From Deltaproteobacteria bacterium (GTDB lineage Bacteria > Myxococcota_A > UBA9042 > DTJE01): a stretch of 64,000 nucleotides of DNA. Under the pieces are notes generated by a model. That model was not told the DNA's origin. It saw only the letters and a program-made list of their open reading frames with translations, and made no database searches. Both the position numbers and the translations under genes were made by a program. Of the stretch, positions 20,407-32,433 are shown one piece after another. Position 1 is the first letter of the stretch, and every line of letters starts with the position of its first letter. Where the stretch lies: contig JAKPOP010000001.1 in assembly GCA_029547805.1 (NCBI GenBank), positions 1 to 64,000 of the forward strand. Reading direction: 5' to 3'.

Positions 20407-22530
20407 TCATGCACTCCAGCTCGAGAGGGCCAGGCCCACCGGATCCACCTGGATCACCACGGATCCCTCCCAGGGGAAACGCTCTTCAGGCAGCGATCCC
20501 TGGCCCATCTCCACGAAGAATTCCACCGTCAGGGGGCCCGGCCGCGAGTCCTGGAAGAAGGACAGCGGGAGGGCCGCCTCCATCGTCTCCTCCACGGCGA
20601 TCCGGATCCCCTCCGGGGTCTCCCTCCCCGGACTCTGGAATGTCCCCTGGCATCCGTCCTGCTGCCGGGTCACCTCGAGGGTGGCCTCGACGGGCCGGCG
20701 GAAGCGCACGCGGGCCCATTGTCCCGGTTCCAGCAGGCCGCTGCCATGGAATCCCTCGACCCGCAGGTAGAAATTCCGGTGGTCATAGCCGAAGCGGACC
20801 ATCGAGATCCGGGGATCCAGTCGGTGGATCGAGCCGTGCTGGAAGGAGGCGGTTCCCGCCCCGACCCACTTGAAAAACCCCCCCTTGCGGCCGTTGATCT
20901 CCGGGTGGATCAGGGCCGTCGGGGGCTGGATCGGCATCACCACGCGTTCGGGTCCCACCGGGCGATCGAGTGCCTCCGGCGGCGGGAGTCCCATTTCCTG
21001 GTAGAGGGCCCGGAGGTTCTCCCGGAACAGGAAATCGAACTCCGGTTCGTGGATCGAGGAGTGCCCCTCGCCGAACCACCAGAACCAGTCGGAGGCCTCG
21101 GCCCGCATCAGCAGCCGTCGCACGCGGTGCTCCTTCTCTGCCGGCAGCGGTCCGACCTGCCGGACGACCTCCAGCGCCTCCGCCAGATAGCACCAGGCCC
21201 GGTTCTTGACCGGGTCCCCGATCCAGGTGTTGAGGGTTCCGTCGATCCAGGACCCGGTGGCCAGTTGCTCCAGGGGCCTGCCGGGCCCGTGGCGCTCCAG
21301 GTACTCGGAGAAGGTGACCGGCTCGGCGAACCCGCTGTCGCAGATCGCCCGATAGAGCGCCGTGAGGAACGGATATCCGCCGCAGGGGTAGTGCTCCCAG
21401 GCATTCTCGCCGTCCAGGGCGATCACGACCACCGCCCGGGGGTCCTTCCAGGCCTCGGCCCGCTGGCGCAGTTCCTGGAGGAAGTGCCGGATGGCCTGCT
21501 CTTGGGGCCAGCGGCTGTAGACGAAGCCGATCTGGTCCGACAGGAAGTGGTCCCGGAAGAAGATGCTGGTCCCGGACCAGACATGGGGTCGCAGGCGGTC
21601 CGAGGCCGTCCAGGTCCCTCCCAGGGATCGGCGCAGGATCTCTTCGTCCGTGCAGATCCAGGACAGTCCCCTGGAGGCGATCAGGTCCACCGCCTGCTGG
21701 GAGACGGCCCCCTCGGCCGGCCAGAGGCCTCGGGGGCGCTGCCCGAAGACCTCCGTGAAGTACCGGAGGCCCTCGTCCAGTTGCCGGGCGGCCTCCTCGG
21801 GGGCCTGGAACCGGGCCGAGGGGAGTTCGGTCTCGGGTCGGGCCTCCAGGGCTGCCTGGGTGGAGAAGAGCAGGGGGAGAATCGGATGATGGAAGGGGGT
21901 GGTGGAAAGTTCCACCCGTCCCATGTCCCGGAGTTCCTTCCAGGCGGGCACGATGCGCCGGATCTGCTCCTGGCCCACCGCCACCAGCGTCTCCAGGTCC
22001 TCCTGGCGAAAGCCCCGTTGCCTGGCGGCGATGGCGGCGACCCGCGGGTCCTCCTGGAGCGTCGGGCCGCACCAGGAGAGCAGGAAGAGGACCTCCAGGT
22101 CCACCATCTCCTGGGCTCCGAACCGGTGCAGCACGGGGCCCAGGGTCGGAGACCCGTTCCGCAGCTCGTGGAGTTCCCGGTAGCGGGGAAGGCGCTGGAA
22201 CCAGACCTCCTGGTTCACGGCGAAGCAGGTCCGGATCAGGAACTGGCGGTCCGCGTCGCTCAGGACGTCCGGGTCCCGAAGCATCAGGCGCAGGGTCCGA
22301 TCCGGGAGCGGGTCCTCGGAGAGGTAGCGCTGCAGGGCCTCGAGGAGCGACGGAGTGAAGTTCGTCACGGTCCGCATCTCCGGGACCTGGCGCTGGATCT
22401 CGCCCATCTCCAGGTAATCCTTCACGCCGTGGAGCCAGGTCCAGGGGAGCATCTGCAACCCCGAACGGGGGTCCTCGTAGGAGGGCTGGTGCATGTGCCA
22501 GAGAAAGACGACCTGGAGGCGCCGCTTCAT
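20407..22530 (-). CDS. Glycoside hydrolase family 57 protein
   Basis: A 707-aa protein that begins almost at once with the GH57 signature FLWHMHQPSYED. It also contains GLWPAEGAVSQQAVDLIASRGLSWICTDE (given as a landmark; the WPAEGAVS part carries the conserved Glu), ALDGENAWEHYPCGG and a C-terminal beta-rich region. GH57 enzymes act on alpha-glucans (amylase, amylopullulanase, 4-alpha-glucanotransferase) in the cytoplasm; there is no signal peptide. ATG at 22530 gives the expected N-terminus, though an in-frame ATG at 22548 is possible. It is the first gene of the minus-strand run and diverges from cysE. Confidence 0.85.
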   Translation of the reverse strand: MKRRLQVVFLWHMHQPSYEDPRSGLQMLPWTWLHGVKDYLEMGEIQRQVPEMRTVTNFTPSLLEALQRYLSEDPLPDRTLRLMLRDPDVLSDADRQFLIRTCFAVNQEVWFQRLPRYRELHELRNGSPTLGPVLHRFGAQEMVDLEVLFLLSWCGPTLQEDPRVAAIAARQRGFRQEDLETLVAVGQEQIRRIVPAWKELRDMGRVELSTTPFHHPILPLLFSTQAALEARPETELPSARFQAPEEAARQLDEGLRYFTEVFGQRPRGLWPAEGAVSQQAVDLIASRGLSWICTDEEILRRSLGGTWTASDRLRPHVWSGTSIFFRDHFLSDQIGFVYSRWPQEQAIRHFLQELRQRAEAWKDPRAVVVIALDGENAWEHYPCGGYPFLTALYRAICDSGFAEPVTFSEYLERHGPGRPLEQLATGSWIDGTLNTWIGDPVKNRAWCYLAEALEVVRQVGPLPAEKEHRVRRLLMRAEASDWFWWFGEGHSSIHEPEFDFLFRENLRALYQEMGLPPPEALDRPVGPERVVMPIQPPTALIHPEINGRKGGFFKWVGAGTASFQHGSIHRLDPRISMVRFGYDHRNFYLRVEGFHGSGLLEPGQWARVRFRRPVEATLEVTRQQDGCQGTFQSPGRETPEGIRIAVEETMEAALPLSFFQDSRPGPLTVEFFVEMGQGSLPEERFPWEGSVVIQVDPVGLALSSWSA

Positions 22531-22600
22531 GGATGGGAAGCATAGCATCTTCCACCAGGGATGCGACCTTTCCGGGTGGAGATGCCGCGACCAGTTGGGC

Positions 22601-22606
22601 TACAAT
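22601..22606 (+). promoter_or_regulatory. Probable -10 element for the serine acetyltransferase gene
   Basis: TACAAT, one mismatch from TATAAT, 39 bases before the start codon in the divergent gap 22531-22644. No good -35 hexamer is found at 16-18 bases upstream, so the assignment rests on the -10 alone. Confidence 0.4.
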
Positions 22607-22644
22607 CACTCGCCTCGAACCGAGGGGTCCGTCCCGGAGGTCGC

Positions 22645-23574
22645 ATGATGAACGAAGAGAATGCCTCCTGCGTGCCGCCGCCTGCAGGACTGACCGAGGT
22701 TGTCGATGCCCTCTGCGCGGCCCATGACGGCCTGACGCGCCTGGGGATCCGGGGGGACGGTCGCCTTCCCTCCCGGGAGGCCCTGGTCCGGGTCGTGGAG
22801 GACCTGCGCTCGGTGCTCTTTCCGGGGTACGTCGGGATCCCGGACCTGACTCGCGAGGGGATGCGGTACCAGGTGGGGGCGACGCTGGACCGGGCGCTCC
22901 GGGAGTTGCGGGAGCAGGTCCGGCGGGGCCTGTGCTTCGCCGAGTGCCCCGAACCGCGGGACTGTCCCGCCTGCGACCATCGGGCCGAGGAGATCACCCA
23001 GGCCTTTCTCCATCGGTTGCCCGAGGTCCGGCGGCTGCTGGCCACGGACGTCCAGGCCGCCTACGAGGGGGACCCGGCGGCCACGAGTCCCGACGAGGCC
23101 ATCTTCTGCTATCCGGGAATCCTGGCGGTCACCTGCCAGCGCCTGGCCCATGAACTCTACCGGCTCAAGGTGCCCCTGATCCCCCGCATCATCACCGAGC
23201 AGGCCCACTCCTGGACCGGCATCGACATCCATCCCGGGGCCTCCATCGGAGAGCGGTTCTTCATCGACCACGGGACCGGGGTCGTGATCGGGGAGACGGC
23301 CATCCTCGGCAACAACGTTCGCCTCTACCAGGGCGTGACCCTCGGGGCCCGGTCCTTCCCGCTGGACGACCAGGGGCACCCCATCAAGGGCATCCCCCGC
23401 CATCCCATCCTGGAGGACGACGTGATCGTCTATGCCGGGGCCACGATCCTGGGACGGATCACCGTCGGTCGGGGGGCCGTGATCGGGGGCAACGTCTGGG
23501 TCACCCGGGACGTGCCGCCCGGAAGCCGGGTGTCCCAGGAGAACCGGCCAGGAGGGACCGGGGGGGACGTCTGA
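22645..23574 (+). CDS. cysE: Serine O-acetyltransferase
   Basis: A 309-aa enzyme that makes O-acetylserine from serine and acetyl-CoA, the first step of cysteine synthesis. The C-terminal left-handed beta-helix shows the SAT pattern: GIDIHPGASIGERFFIDHGTG (H and D of the active site), GETAILGNNVRLYQGVTLG, then GRITVGRGAVIGGNVWV. The N-terminal helical part is longer than in E. coli CysE and contains a Cys-rich patch (CFAECPEPRDCPACDH), a variant also known in epsilonproteobacterial-type SATs. GGAGGTCGC precedes the ATG at 22645. Its partner cysteine synthase is at 56.1 kb. Confidence 0.9.
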   Translation: MMNEENASCVPPPAGLTEVVDALCAAHDGLTRLGIRGDGRLPSREALVRVVEDLRSVLFPGYVGIPDLTREGMRYQVGATLDRALRELREQVRRGLCFAECPEPRDCPACDHRAEEITQAFLHRLPEVRRLLATDVQAAYEGDPAATSPDEAIFCYPGILAVTCQRLAHELYRLKVPLIPRIITEQAHSWTGIDIHPGASIGERFFIDHGTGVVIGETAILGNNVRLYQGVTLGARSFPLDDQGHPIKGIPRHPILEDDVIVYAGATILGRITVGRGAVIGGNVWVTRDVPPGSRVSQENRPGGTGGDV

Positions 23575-23632
23575 GGCATCTCGGCGTCGGGATCGCCGGT
23601 CAGGGAGCCACGACCGCACACTCGGACCGACC

Positions 23633-26221
23633 GTGGGGGATGGAGTGGGGCGCCAGCCTGGGGAGCGAGGGAGCGGGTCGCCCGGGAGACGATGGGCCCT
23701 GGTGGCACTGTCGGTCGCGGCGGTCATCGGCGCCGTGATGCTGCTGGCGAAGCCGGCGGCCCTCCGGGTGGCCACCCGGGAGGTCCGGACCCGGATCGAG
23801 TCCCTCTCCCTCCGTCTCGGACGCCCGGTGCAGGTCGGGTCCCTCGAGTTCGGCCTGCCCGATCGCCTGATTCTCCGGGACTTCTCGATTCTGCTGGATG
23901 ATTCTGGCAACGACTGGGTCCGGGTCTCCCGGGTCCGGGTCCGCTGGTCGCCGTGGGCCTGGCTGAGGGGCGAGCGACGCGCCGCCCGGGTGACCCTGGA
24001 GGGGCTGCACGCCGGGGTCTCGCTGGACCAGGGGAACCCCAGGGTCTGGCAAGAGGCGGTCCGCCGGTTGCGGGGCGCTTCCGGGGAGGCGGCAACGGGC
24101 TCACCGGGAGCGTGGGAGGGCCTCGGGGCGGAGGTCCTGGACGGGGTCCTGGAGGTCCGGGATCAGGGATCGGGCGAGGTGGTGTGTCGCCTGGACCACC
24201 TGCGCATGGAGGCCGGCCGGGAGGGGGCTGCGTGGCACATCGACGGCCAGGGGGGCCTGGTGGGGCCCGGGGGGGAGTCGTTTCCGTGGACCCTGGAGGC
24301 CCGGGGAGATGCCGCCGGCGGTCTGGTGGTGGACCTCGGGGCTGAGAAGGGCCTCGTGCTGCCCCAGGTCCCCGGGTGGTCCGTGCCGGGGACGGTGTCA
24401 CTGCATCGGGTGCGGGTGGAACGGCCGCCGGGGGGACAGACCCTGGTGGGGACGATCGAGGACCTGGGCGTCGATCATCCCCGGTGGCCCGGAAGGCTGC
24501 CGGAGGCCGTCGAGGCCGTCGAGCGCATCCAGGTCGAGGAGGCGTCGGCCGTGGTGACGCCGGCCCGGGCCGGTCCTGGGGACCGGTTGCAGGCGGTGCA
24601 GTCCCTGGTTCTTCGGGGCCTCGGTGCCACGGTGAGGGTCGGGGGCGCCTTCCCGGGCCTGTTCCGGCTGGTCGGGGGACGATTCCACCTGGAACGGGAC
24701 GACGAGGGGATGACCACCCTGTCCATCCAGGGACAGGTGACCTCCCCCGTTGGCCGGGACTCCCAGGGCAACGTCTCCCTGCGGCTCGGGGAGGACGGTT
24801 CGCCCCGGGAGGTCCGGGGCCGCATCGTCGGCCCGGTCCTCCCCTGGATCCTCTCCTGGGCGGATCGCCACGTCCTGCCCTGGCCGGCAGCCACGATGGA
24901 CCTGCGGTGGTCCGCGGAAGGCGACGGGAGACGCTTTCGCTTCGAGGGGGACGTCTCGGCGACCGGGTTCACGTACTTCTGGACCAAGATCTGCCTGGTG
25001 CCCCTGACGGACCTCTCCTTCTCGGGGGTCCTGGCCGGGGAACTGGACCTGGACCAGGAGCGGTTCTCCCTGCGGCTGGACCCCTGGAACGTCGGGCCGG
25101 CGGTCTATGGACTGGAGGTCTTCCTGGAGAGGTTCCGGAACCCCCAGCCCAAGGTGGGCGTCCGGTTCACGGTTCCCAGGCAGCCCTGCCAGACCGTGGC
25201 CTCGTCGATCCCCCCGGTCATGATTCCCCGGCTGGAGGGGATGCGGTTCACCGGATCGATGGACCTGGACCTCCAGGTCACCGTGGACCTGGCGGGTCTC
25301 TCCTTCGTGTCCGGAGGCCCGGTGGGCCGGACCATCGTGAAGGGGGCCACGCTGCGGTTCGACGGGGACCTCGAGGGGTGCGAGGCCCGGACCCTGGGTC
25401 CCCAGGTCCGCCTGGAGAGCCTGGACGGTCCCCTGGTCTTTCGGATACCTCCCGGAGAGAAGCCTCGGGAGGAGCCGGCAATCGAGGTAGGGCCTGGCAC
25501 TCCTTCCTATGTCCCCCTGGACCGGATTCCGGAGCCGGTCTGGCAGGCGGCGCTGGCCACCGAGGACATGGGCTTCTTCAAGCACCAGGGCTTCAAGTTG
25601 GGACTGATCCGGCGCGCCATCGTGCTGAACCTGGACCGGGGGTGGTACGTCTATGGCGGCAGCACGATCACTCAGCAACTGGTCAAGAACCTCTTCCTGT
25701 CCCGGGAGAAGACACTGGCCCGGAAACTGGAGGAGGCGATCATCGTCTGGCAACTGGAACGGCGGCTCACGAAGAAACGGATCCTGGAACTCTACCTGAA
25801 CGTGATCGAGTTCGGTCGGCGCATCTACGGCATCCGGGCCGCCTCCCGGGCCTATTTCAACAAGGAGCCCGAGGACCTGACGCCCCTGGAGGGGGCCTTT
25901 TTGATGGCCACGAAGCCGGCGCCGGTCTATGCCTTCAAGGTCTACCAGAAACGCCAGTTCAATCGATGGTGGGTCGATCGCCTCCGGGGGATCCTCCAGC
26001 GGCTCTGGCAGGAGATGCAGGTGATCGATGAGAAGACCTGGCGAGACGCGGCCCCCTACCTGCCGCTCTTCTGGTACCCGGAGGAGGGGGTCTATGCGTA
26101 CCCGGCCGTGGACCCATCGCTGCTGGTCCCGCCGGGCATGCCCACCGAGCTGCCGGGCAAGGCGCCGGATCCCCGGGAGGAGTCTCCCGCGGACCGGGAC
26201 GCGGCCCCCCCGTCCCCCTGA
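23633..26221 (+). CDS. AsmA-like domain fused to GT51 peptidoglycan transglycosylase
   Basis: 862 aa from a GTG start. One transmembrane helix lies at about 21-40 (ALVALSVAAVIGAVMLLA). About 550 residues of beta-rich AsmA/DUF748-like sequence follow, then a biosynthetic transglycosylase domain (~620-800). The latter has the GT51 motifs ATEDMGFFKHQGF (catalytic Glu), GGSTITQQLVKNLF, KLEEAIIVWQLERRLTKKRILELYLNVIEFG (landmark) and AYFNKEPEDLTPLEGAFL. No transpeptidase domain follows, so it is monofunctional: it polymerises lipid II glycan strands in the periplasm. The start is uncertain. The final 130 bp overlap mnmG on the other strand. Confidence 0.8.
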   Translation: MGDGVGRQPGERGSGSPGRRWALVALSVAAVIGAVMLLAKPAALRVATREVRTRIESLSLRLGRPVQVGSLEFGLPDRLILRDFSILLDDSGNDWVRVSRVRVRWSPWAWLRGERRAARVTLEGLHAGVSLDQGNPRVWQEAVRRLRGASGEAATGSPGAWEGLGAEVLDGVLEVRDQGSGEVVCRLDHLRMEAGREGAAWHIDGQGGLVGPGGESFPWTLEARGDAAGGLVVDLGAEKGLVLPQVPGWSVPGTVSLHRVRVERPPGGQTLVGTIEDLGVDHPRWPGRLPEAVEAVERIQVEEASAVVTPARAGPGDRLQAVQSLVLRGLGATVRVGGAFPGLFRLVGGRFHLERDDEGMTTLSIQGQVTSPVGRDSQGNVSLRLGEDGSPREVRGRIVGPVLPWILSWADRHVLPWPAATMDLRWSAEGDGRRFRFEGDVSATGFTYFWTKICLVPLTDLSFSGVLAGELDLDQERFSLRLDPWNVGPAVYGLEVFLERFRNPQPKVGVRFTVPRQPCQTVASSIPPVMIPRLEGMRFTGSMDLDLQVTVDLAGLSFVSGGPVGRTIVKGATLRFDGDLEGCEARTLGPQVRLESLDGPLVFRIPPGEKPREEPAIEVGPGTPSYVPLDRIPEPVWQAALATEDMGFFKHQGFKLGLIRRAIVLNLDRGWYVYGGSTITQQLVKNLFLSREKTLARKLEEAIIVWQLERRLTKKRILELYLNVIEFGRRIYGIRAASRAYFNKEPEDLTPLEGAFLMATKPAPVYAFKVYQKRQFNRWWVDRLRGILQRLWQEMQVIDEKTWRDAAPYLPLFWYPEEGVYAYPAVDPSLLVPPGMPTELPGKAPDPREESPADRDAAPPSP

Positions 26222-28071
26222 TCCTCCCCTTCCCGGGGGCGGACCCGGGCCAGCAGGGCCTGGATCGCCGCCGGGGTCACCCCTTCGAGCCGGGCCGCCT
26301 CTCCCACCGTGGCCGGCCGGTGCTGGCGCAGGCGGTCCCGGACCTCCAGCGACAGGGACGGGAAGGTCCCGTAGTCCAGGTCTCGGGGAAGGGGGAGGGA
26401 CTCGAACCGCCGGAACCGGTCCACCTCGCGTCGCTCCCGGTCCAGGTAGGCCTCGTAGCGGACCTGGTGCGTCAGGGTCCTGGCCTCGTCGGGTCGCAGG
26501 GCCAGGAGGGTCCCGGAGGGGTCCCGGGCGGCGAGGTCCTCGAAGGCCGTCCCGGGGCGTCGGAGCCACTCCAGCATCGTCAGGCCCTCGGGCGGGCAGG
26601 GTTCCCCCGGGGGCAGGTCCGGGGGCCGGAGTCGTCGCCGGGCCAACAGGTCTCGGGCCCGGGCGAGGCGTTCCCGCCGGCGTTCCAGGTCCCCCACCCG
26701 AGGACCGGACAGCAGGCCCAGGCGCGCCGCCACCGGAGACAGCCGGTCCCAGGCGTTGTCCTCCCGGAGGTGCAGCCGGAACTCCGCCCGGGAGGTGAAC
26801 ATCCGGTAGGGCTCCGAGACTCCGTGCCGGGTCAGGTCGTCCACCATCACCCCCAGGTAGGCCTCTCCCCTGGAGAAGGTCAGCGGAGGCCGGGACCCGG
26901 CGTGGAGGGCCGCATTGGCCCCCGCCAGCAGGCCCAGCGCCGCGGCCTCCTCGTAGCCCGTGGTCCCCAGCACCTGTCCCGCCAGGAAGAGCCCCCGGAC
27001 CTTGTGGCAGTGCAACGAGGCATCCACCTCCCGGGGGTCCACGAAGTCGTACTCCACGGCGTAGCCCGCCTGGGTGATTCGGGCCTCCTCCAGGCCCGGG
27101 ATGCAGCGGATCATCGCCTCCTGGACCTCCAGGGGGAGGCTCGTGGAGAGGCCGTTGGGATAGACCTCGTCGCTGTCGATTCCCTCGGGCTCCAGGAAGA
27201 CGTGGTGCCGGTCGTGGTGGGCGAATCGCACCACCTTGTCCTCGAAGGAGGGGCAATAGCGGGGGCCCTTCCCCTGGATGCGGCCGCTGAACAGGGGGGC
27301 CCGGTGCAGGTTCCCGCGGACCACCGCATGGCAACGGGGGTCGGTCCAGGTGATGTGGCACGACCGCCGGGGCAGCGGGGCCTCCGGGAGAGGCCAGAGG
27401 CTGAAGGGGACCGTGGTCGGATCGTCGGGCTGCTCCTCGGTCCGGGACCAGTCGATGCTGGAGGCCAGGAGTCGGGGAGGGGTTCCCGTCTTCAGGCGGC
27501 CCGTTCGGAGTCCCAGGCGTCGCAGCGATTCGGTAAGGCCGATGGCCGGCGCCTCCCGGATCCGGCCCCCGGGCACCGACCGGTCGCCGAAGTGGAGGAC
27601 CGCATCGAGGAACGTCCCGGTGGTCAACACGACGCTTCGGGTTCCCAGGGTGGTCCCGTCGGCCAGCACGACGCCCTCGACGGCCGCCCCCCGCAGGACC
27701 AGCCCCCGGACCTCCCCGGCGATCACCCGGACCTCGGCCGTCCCGGCCACGAATTCCGCAATGGTGCGATTGTAGTGACGGCGGTCGCACTGGAGCCGCG
27801 TGGCCTGGACGGCAGGTCCCTTCTGGGTATTGAGGACCCGACCGTGGATCCGGGAGGCATCGGCGGCACGGCCCATCAGGCCCCCCAGGGCATCGACCTC
27901 CCGGACCAGGTGGCCCTTGCCGATGCCGCCGATGGAGGGATTGCAGGACATCCGGCCCAGGGCGGCGGGGTGCTGTGTCACCAGGACCACCTGGCACCCC
28001 AGGCGTGCCGCGGCCAGGGCCGCCTCCACGCCCGCGTGACCACCACCGACGACCAGCACCTCGGCGTCCAT
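26092..28071 (-). CDS. mnmG: tRNA uridine-5-carboxymethylaminomethyl enzyme MnmG
   Basis: A 659-aa FAD protein (GidA) that, with MnmE, modifies the wobble uridine of certain tRNAs. The N-terminus has VVGGGHAGVEAALAAARLG (FAD loop), then SCNPSIGGIGKGHLVREVDALGG (landmark) and KTGTPPRL. The mid-protein QAGYAVEYDFVDP and GTTGYEEAAALGLLAGANAA motifs and the helical C-terminus are also present. GGGAGGGGACCGGAG precedes ATG. The last ~40 residues (Gly/Ser/Asp-rich after RVRPREGEDQ) exceed the usual family end and run antisense through the 3' end of the transglycosylase gene. No mnmE is in the window. Confidence 0.94.
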   Translation of the reverse strand: MDAEVLVVGGGHAGVEAALAAARLGCQVVLVTQHPAALGRMSCNPSIGGIGKGHLVREVDALGGLMGRAADASRIHGRVLNTQKGPAVQATRLQCDRRHYNRTIAEFVAGTAEVRVIAGEVRGLVLRGAAVEGVVLADGTTLGTRSVVLTTGTFLDAVLHFGDRSVPGGRIREAPAIGLTESLRRLGLRTGRLKTGTPPRLLASSIDWSRTEEQPDDPTTVPFSLWPLPEAPLPRRSCHITWTDPRCHAVVRGNLHRAPLFSGRIQGKGPRYCPSFEDKVVRFAHHDRHHVFLEPEGIDSDEVYPNGLSTSLPLEVQEAMIRCIPGLEEARITQAGYAVEYDFVDPREVDASLHCHKVRGLFLAGQVLGTTGYEEAAALGLLAGANAALHAGSRPPLTFSRGEAYLGVMVDDLTRHGVSEPYRMFTSRAEFRLHLREDNAWDRLSPVAARLGLLSGPRVGDLERRRERLARARDLLARRRLRPPDLPPGEPCPPEGLTMLEWLRRPGTAFEDLAARDPSGTLLALRPDEARTLTHQVRYEAYLDRERREVDRFRRFESLPLPRDLDYGTFPSLSLEVRDRLRQHRPATVGEAARLEGVTPAAIQALLARVRPREGEDQGDGGAASRSAGDSSRGSGALPGSSVGMPGGTSSDGSTAGYA

Positions 28072-28137
28072 CTCCGGTCCCCTCCCGGGGGTGCGGAGGA
28101 TATCATGTGAAATGCCAGGAAGATCGCGAAATCCCGA

Positions 28138-28166
28138 TTGCGATGCTCCGGGGATCTCGATACGTT
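28138..28166 (+). promoter_or_regulatory. Possible promoter of the Rrf2 gene
   Basis: TTGCGA (28138-28143), a 17-base spacer, then TACGTT (28161-28166), in the gap between mnmG and the Rrf2-family gene. The -10 match is moderate. A locally AT-rich GATATCATGTGAAATG stretch lies just upstream at about 28099-28114 and could hold an operator. Confidence 0.35.
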
Positions 28167-28192
28167 GATCACGCCTGTCGGGGGAGGGGGCC

Positions 28193-28666
28193 ATGCGACT
28201 GACCCGCGCCACGGAGTACGCGTATCGGGCCTTGCGGTTCCTGGGGACCTGCCGCGAGGAACGCTGGTACTCGATCCAGGAGATCGCGGTGGCCGAGGAC
28301 ATGCCGGTGCAGTTCCTGGCCAAGGTGATGCAGCACCTGACCCAGGCGGGCCTGGTCCAGTCGGCCTGCGGCAAGACCGGCGGCTACCGACTGGCACGGG
28401 CGCCCGAGGACATCCGCATGGCGGACGTCTTTCTGGCCATGGAGGGCCCCCTCTCGGTGAACACCTGCCTGATGTACCCCACCGAGTGCCGCTTCCGGGA
28501 GCACTGCAAGGTGCACCATGTCTGGGACGAACTCCAGCAGGCCATCCTGGGCGTTCTGGGGCGACATACCCTGGCCGAGATCCTTCCCGATCAGCCCTAC
28601 CAGGTCCTTGCCCGGAAGGGGAAGGGACGGGGTCGGGCGGGGGTCGGGGCAGCGGCGCGCCGCTGA
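28193..28666 (+). CDS. Rrf2-family transcriptional regulator
   Basis: A 157-aa protein with an N-terminal winged helix (MRLTRATEYAYRALRFL...IQEIAVAEDMPVQFLAKVMQHL, given in parts) and the KTGGYRLAR wing. A three-cysteine segment (NTCLMYPTECRFREHC) sits where IscR/NsrR/RsrR hold an Fe-S cluster, suggesting redox, nitric oxide or iron-sulfur sensing. Its target is not evident: it is monocistronic, transcribed away from mnmG and towards the convergent guaB. The 118 bases between it and guaB show no clear terminator. Confidence 0.85.
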   Translation: MRLTRATEYAYRALRFLGTCREERWYSIQEIAVAEDMPVQFLAKVMQHLTQAGLVQSACGKTGGYRLARAPEDIRMADVFLAMEGPLSVNTCLMYPTECRFREHCKVHHVWDELQQAILGVLGRHTLAEILPDQPYQVLARKGKGRGRAGVGAAARR

Positions 28667-28785
28667 CCCCTTGCACGGTTCCCGATTCTTCCTGGCAGAT
28701 GGACGTTTGGCGTTCGGCGGCCCCCTCCGGCGGGGTCGGGACCCCATGGGCGAGTCCCGGTCCTGGGGGCGTGGACTCGATCGCG

Positions 28786-31822
<3,037 letters not shown>

Positions 31823-31877
31823 TGGAACGACTTCGGGAGGCGACCCGATCTCCCCAGGGATGGTGCCGGGGGGATCG

Positions 31878-32433
31878 ATGGGCAGGATACTGGCCTGGCC
31901 GACGGTGGGGGCGCTGGTGTGGGTCCTGGCCCCGGCGGCCGCGGCGCGCCCCCAGGGCGATGTCTCCGCATGCCTCCGCTGTGGTCAGGGGGTTCCGGAG
32001 GTGACGGACTGCCTTCGGGCAGCGGGCATCGCGGTCTGGTCCCTGGAGGGCGAGCGACTGGCAGGACCGGGGGCCCGGGCGGTCGATGGCCTGCGGCTGA
32101 CCTGGCGGTCCGGGCGACGAGGCGGATCCTTCGGGGACTGCCTGTTCCTGGAAGGGCATCTCTACTGGGCCCAGGGCCGGGAGGATCCCCCGGTTCGGAC
32201 ACCGGCCGACCCCCAGGGAAGGGGCTGGGTCACCCGGACGGGTCGTTGCATCCACTGGACTCTCGCGTGTCACGGGGTGGCCGTGCAGGCGGGCCTCATG
32301 ACCCCCGCCGAGGCCATCGAGGCTCGAGAGGAGATCGATCACGCGCTGGGTCCCTCGGGTTCGGTCCAGGAGGCCGACCGCGGTTCGGGGCCGGAGTGCC
32401 CTGGCCGGCCAGACCCTGTGGTAGGCTTCGGAC
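31878..32433 (+). CDS. Possible secreted protein; 3' end unresolved
   Basis: The 611 bases between rarA and the antiporter contain one frame with a plausible signal peptide (MGRILAWPTVGALVWVLAPAAAA) followed by paired cysteines (SACLRCGQG, TDCLRAAG, GDCLF, GRCIHWTLACHG). Codon use is GC-rich at third positions and resembles neighbouring genes as far as about 32390. However, this frame has no stop before the antiporter and stays open inside it to 33443. The gene is therefore either frame-shifted or degenerate near its 3' end, or the frame is an artefact. I recognise no family. The end coordinate is only where evidence fades. Confidence 0.3.

Noticed and set aside
26320-28110. A 596-aa plus-strand frame opposite mnmG
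   Set aside because: mnmG is unmistakable on the minus strand; the opposite frame shows no family motif.
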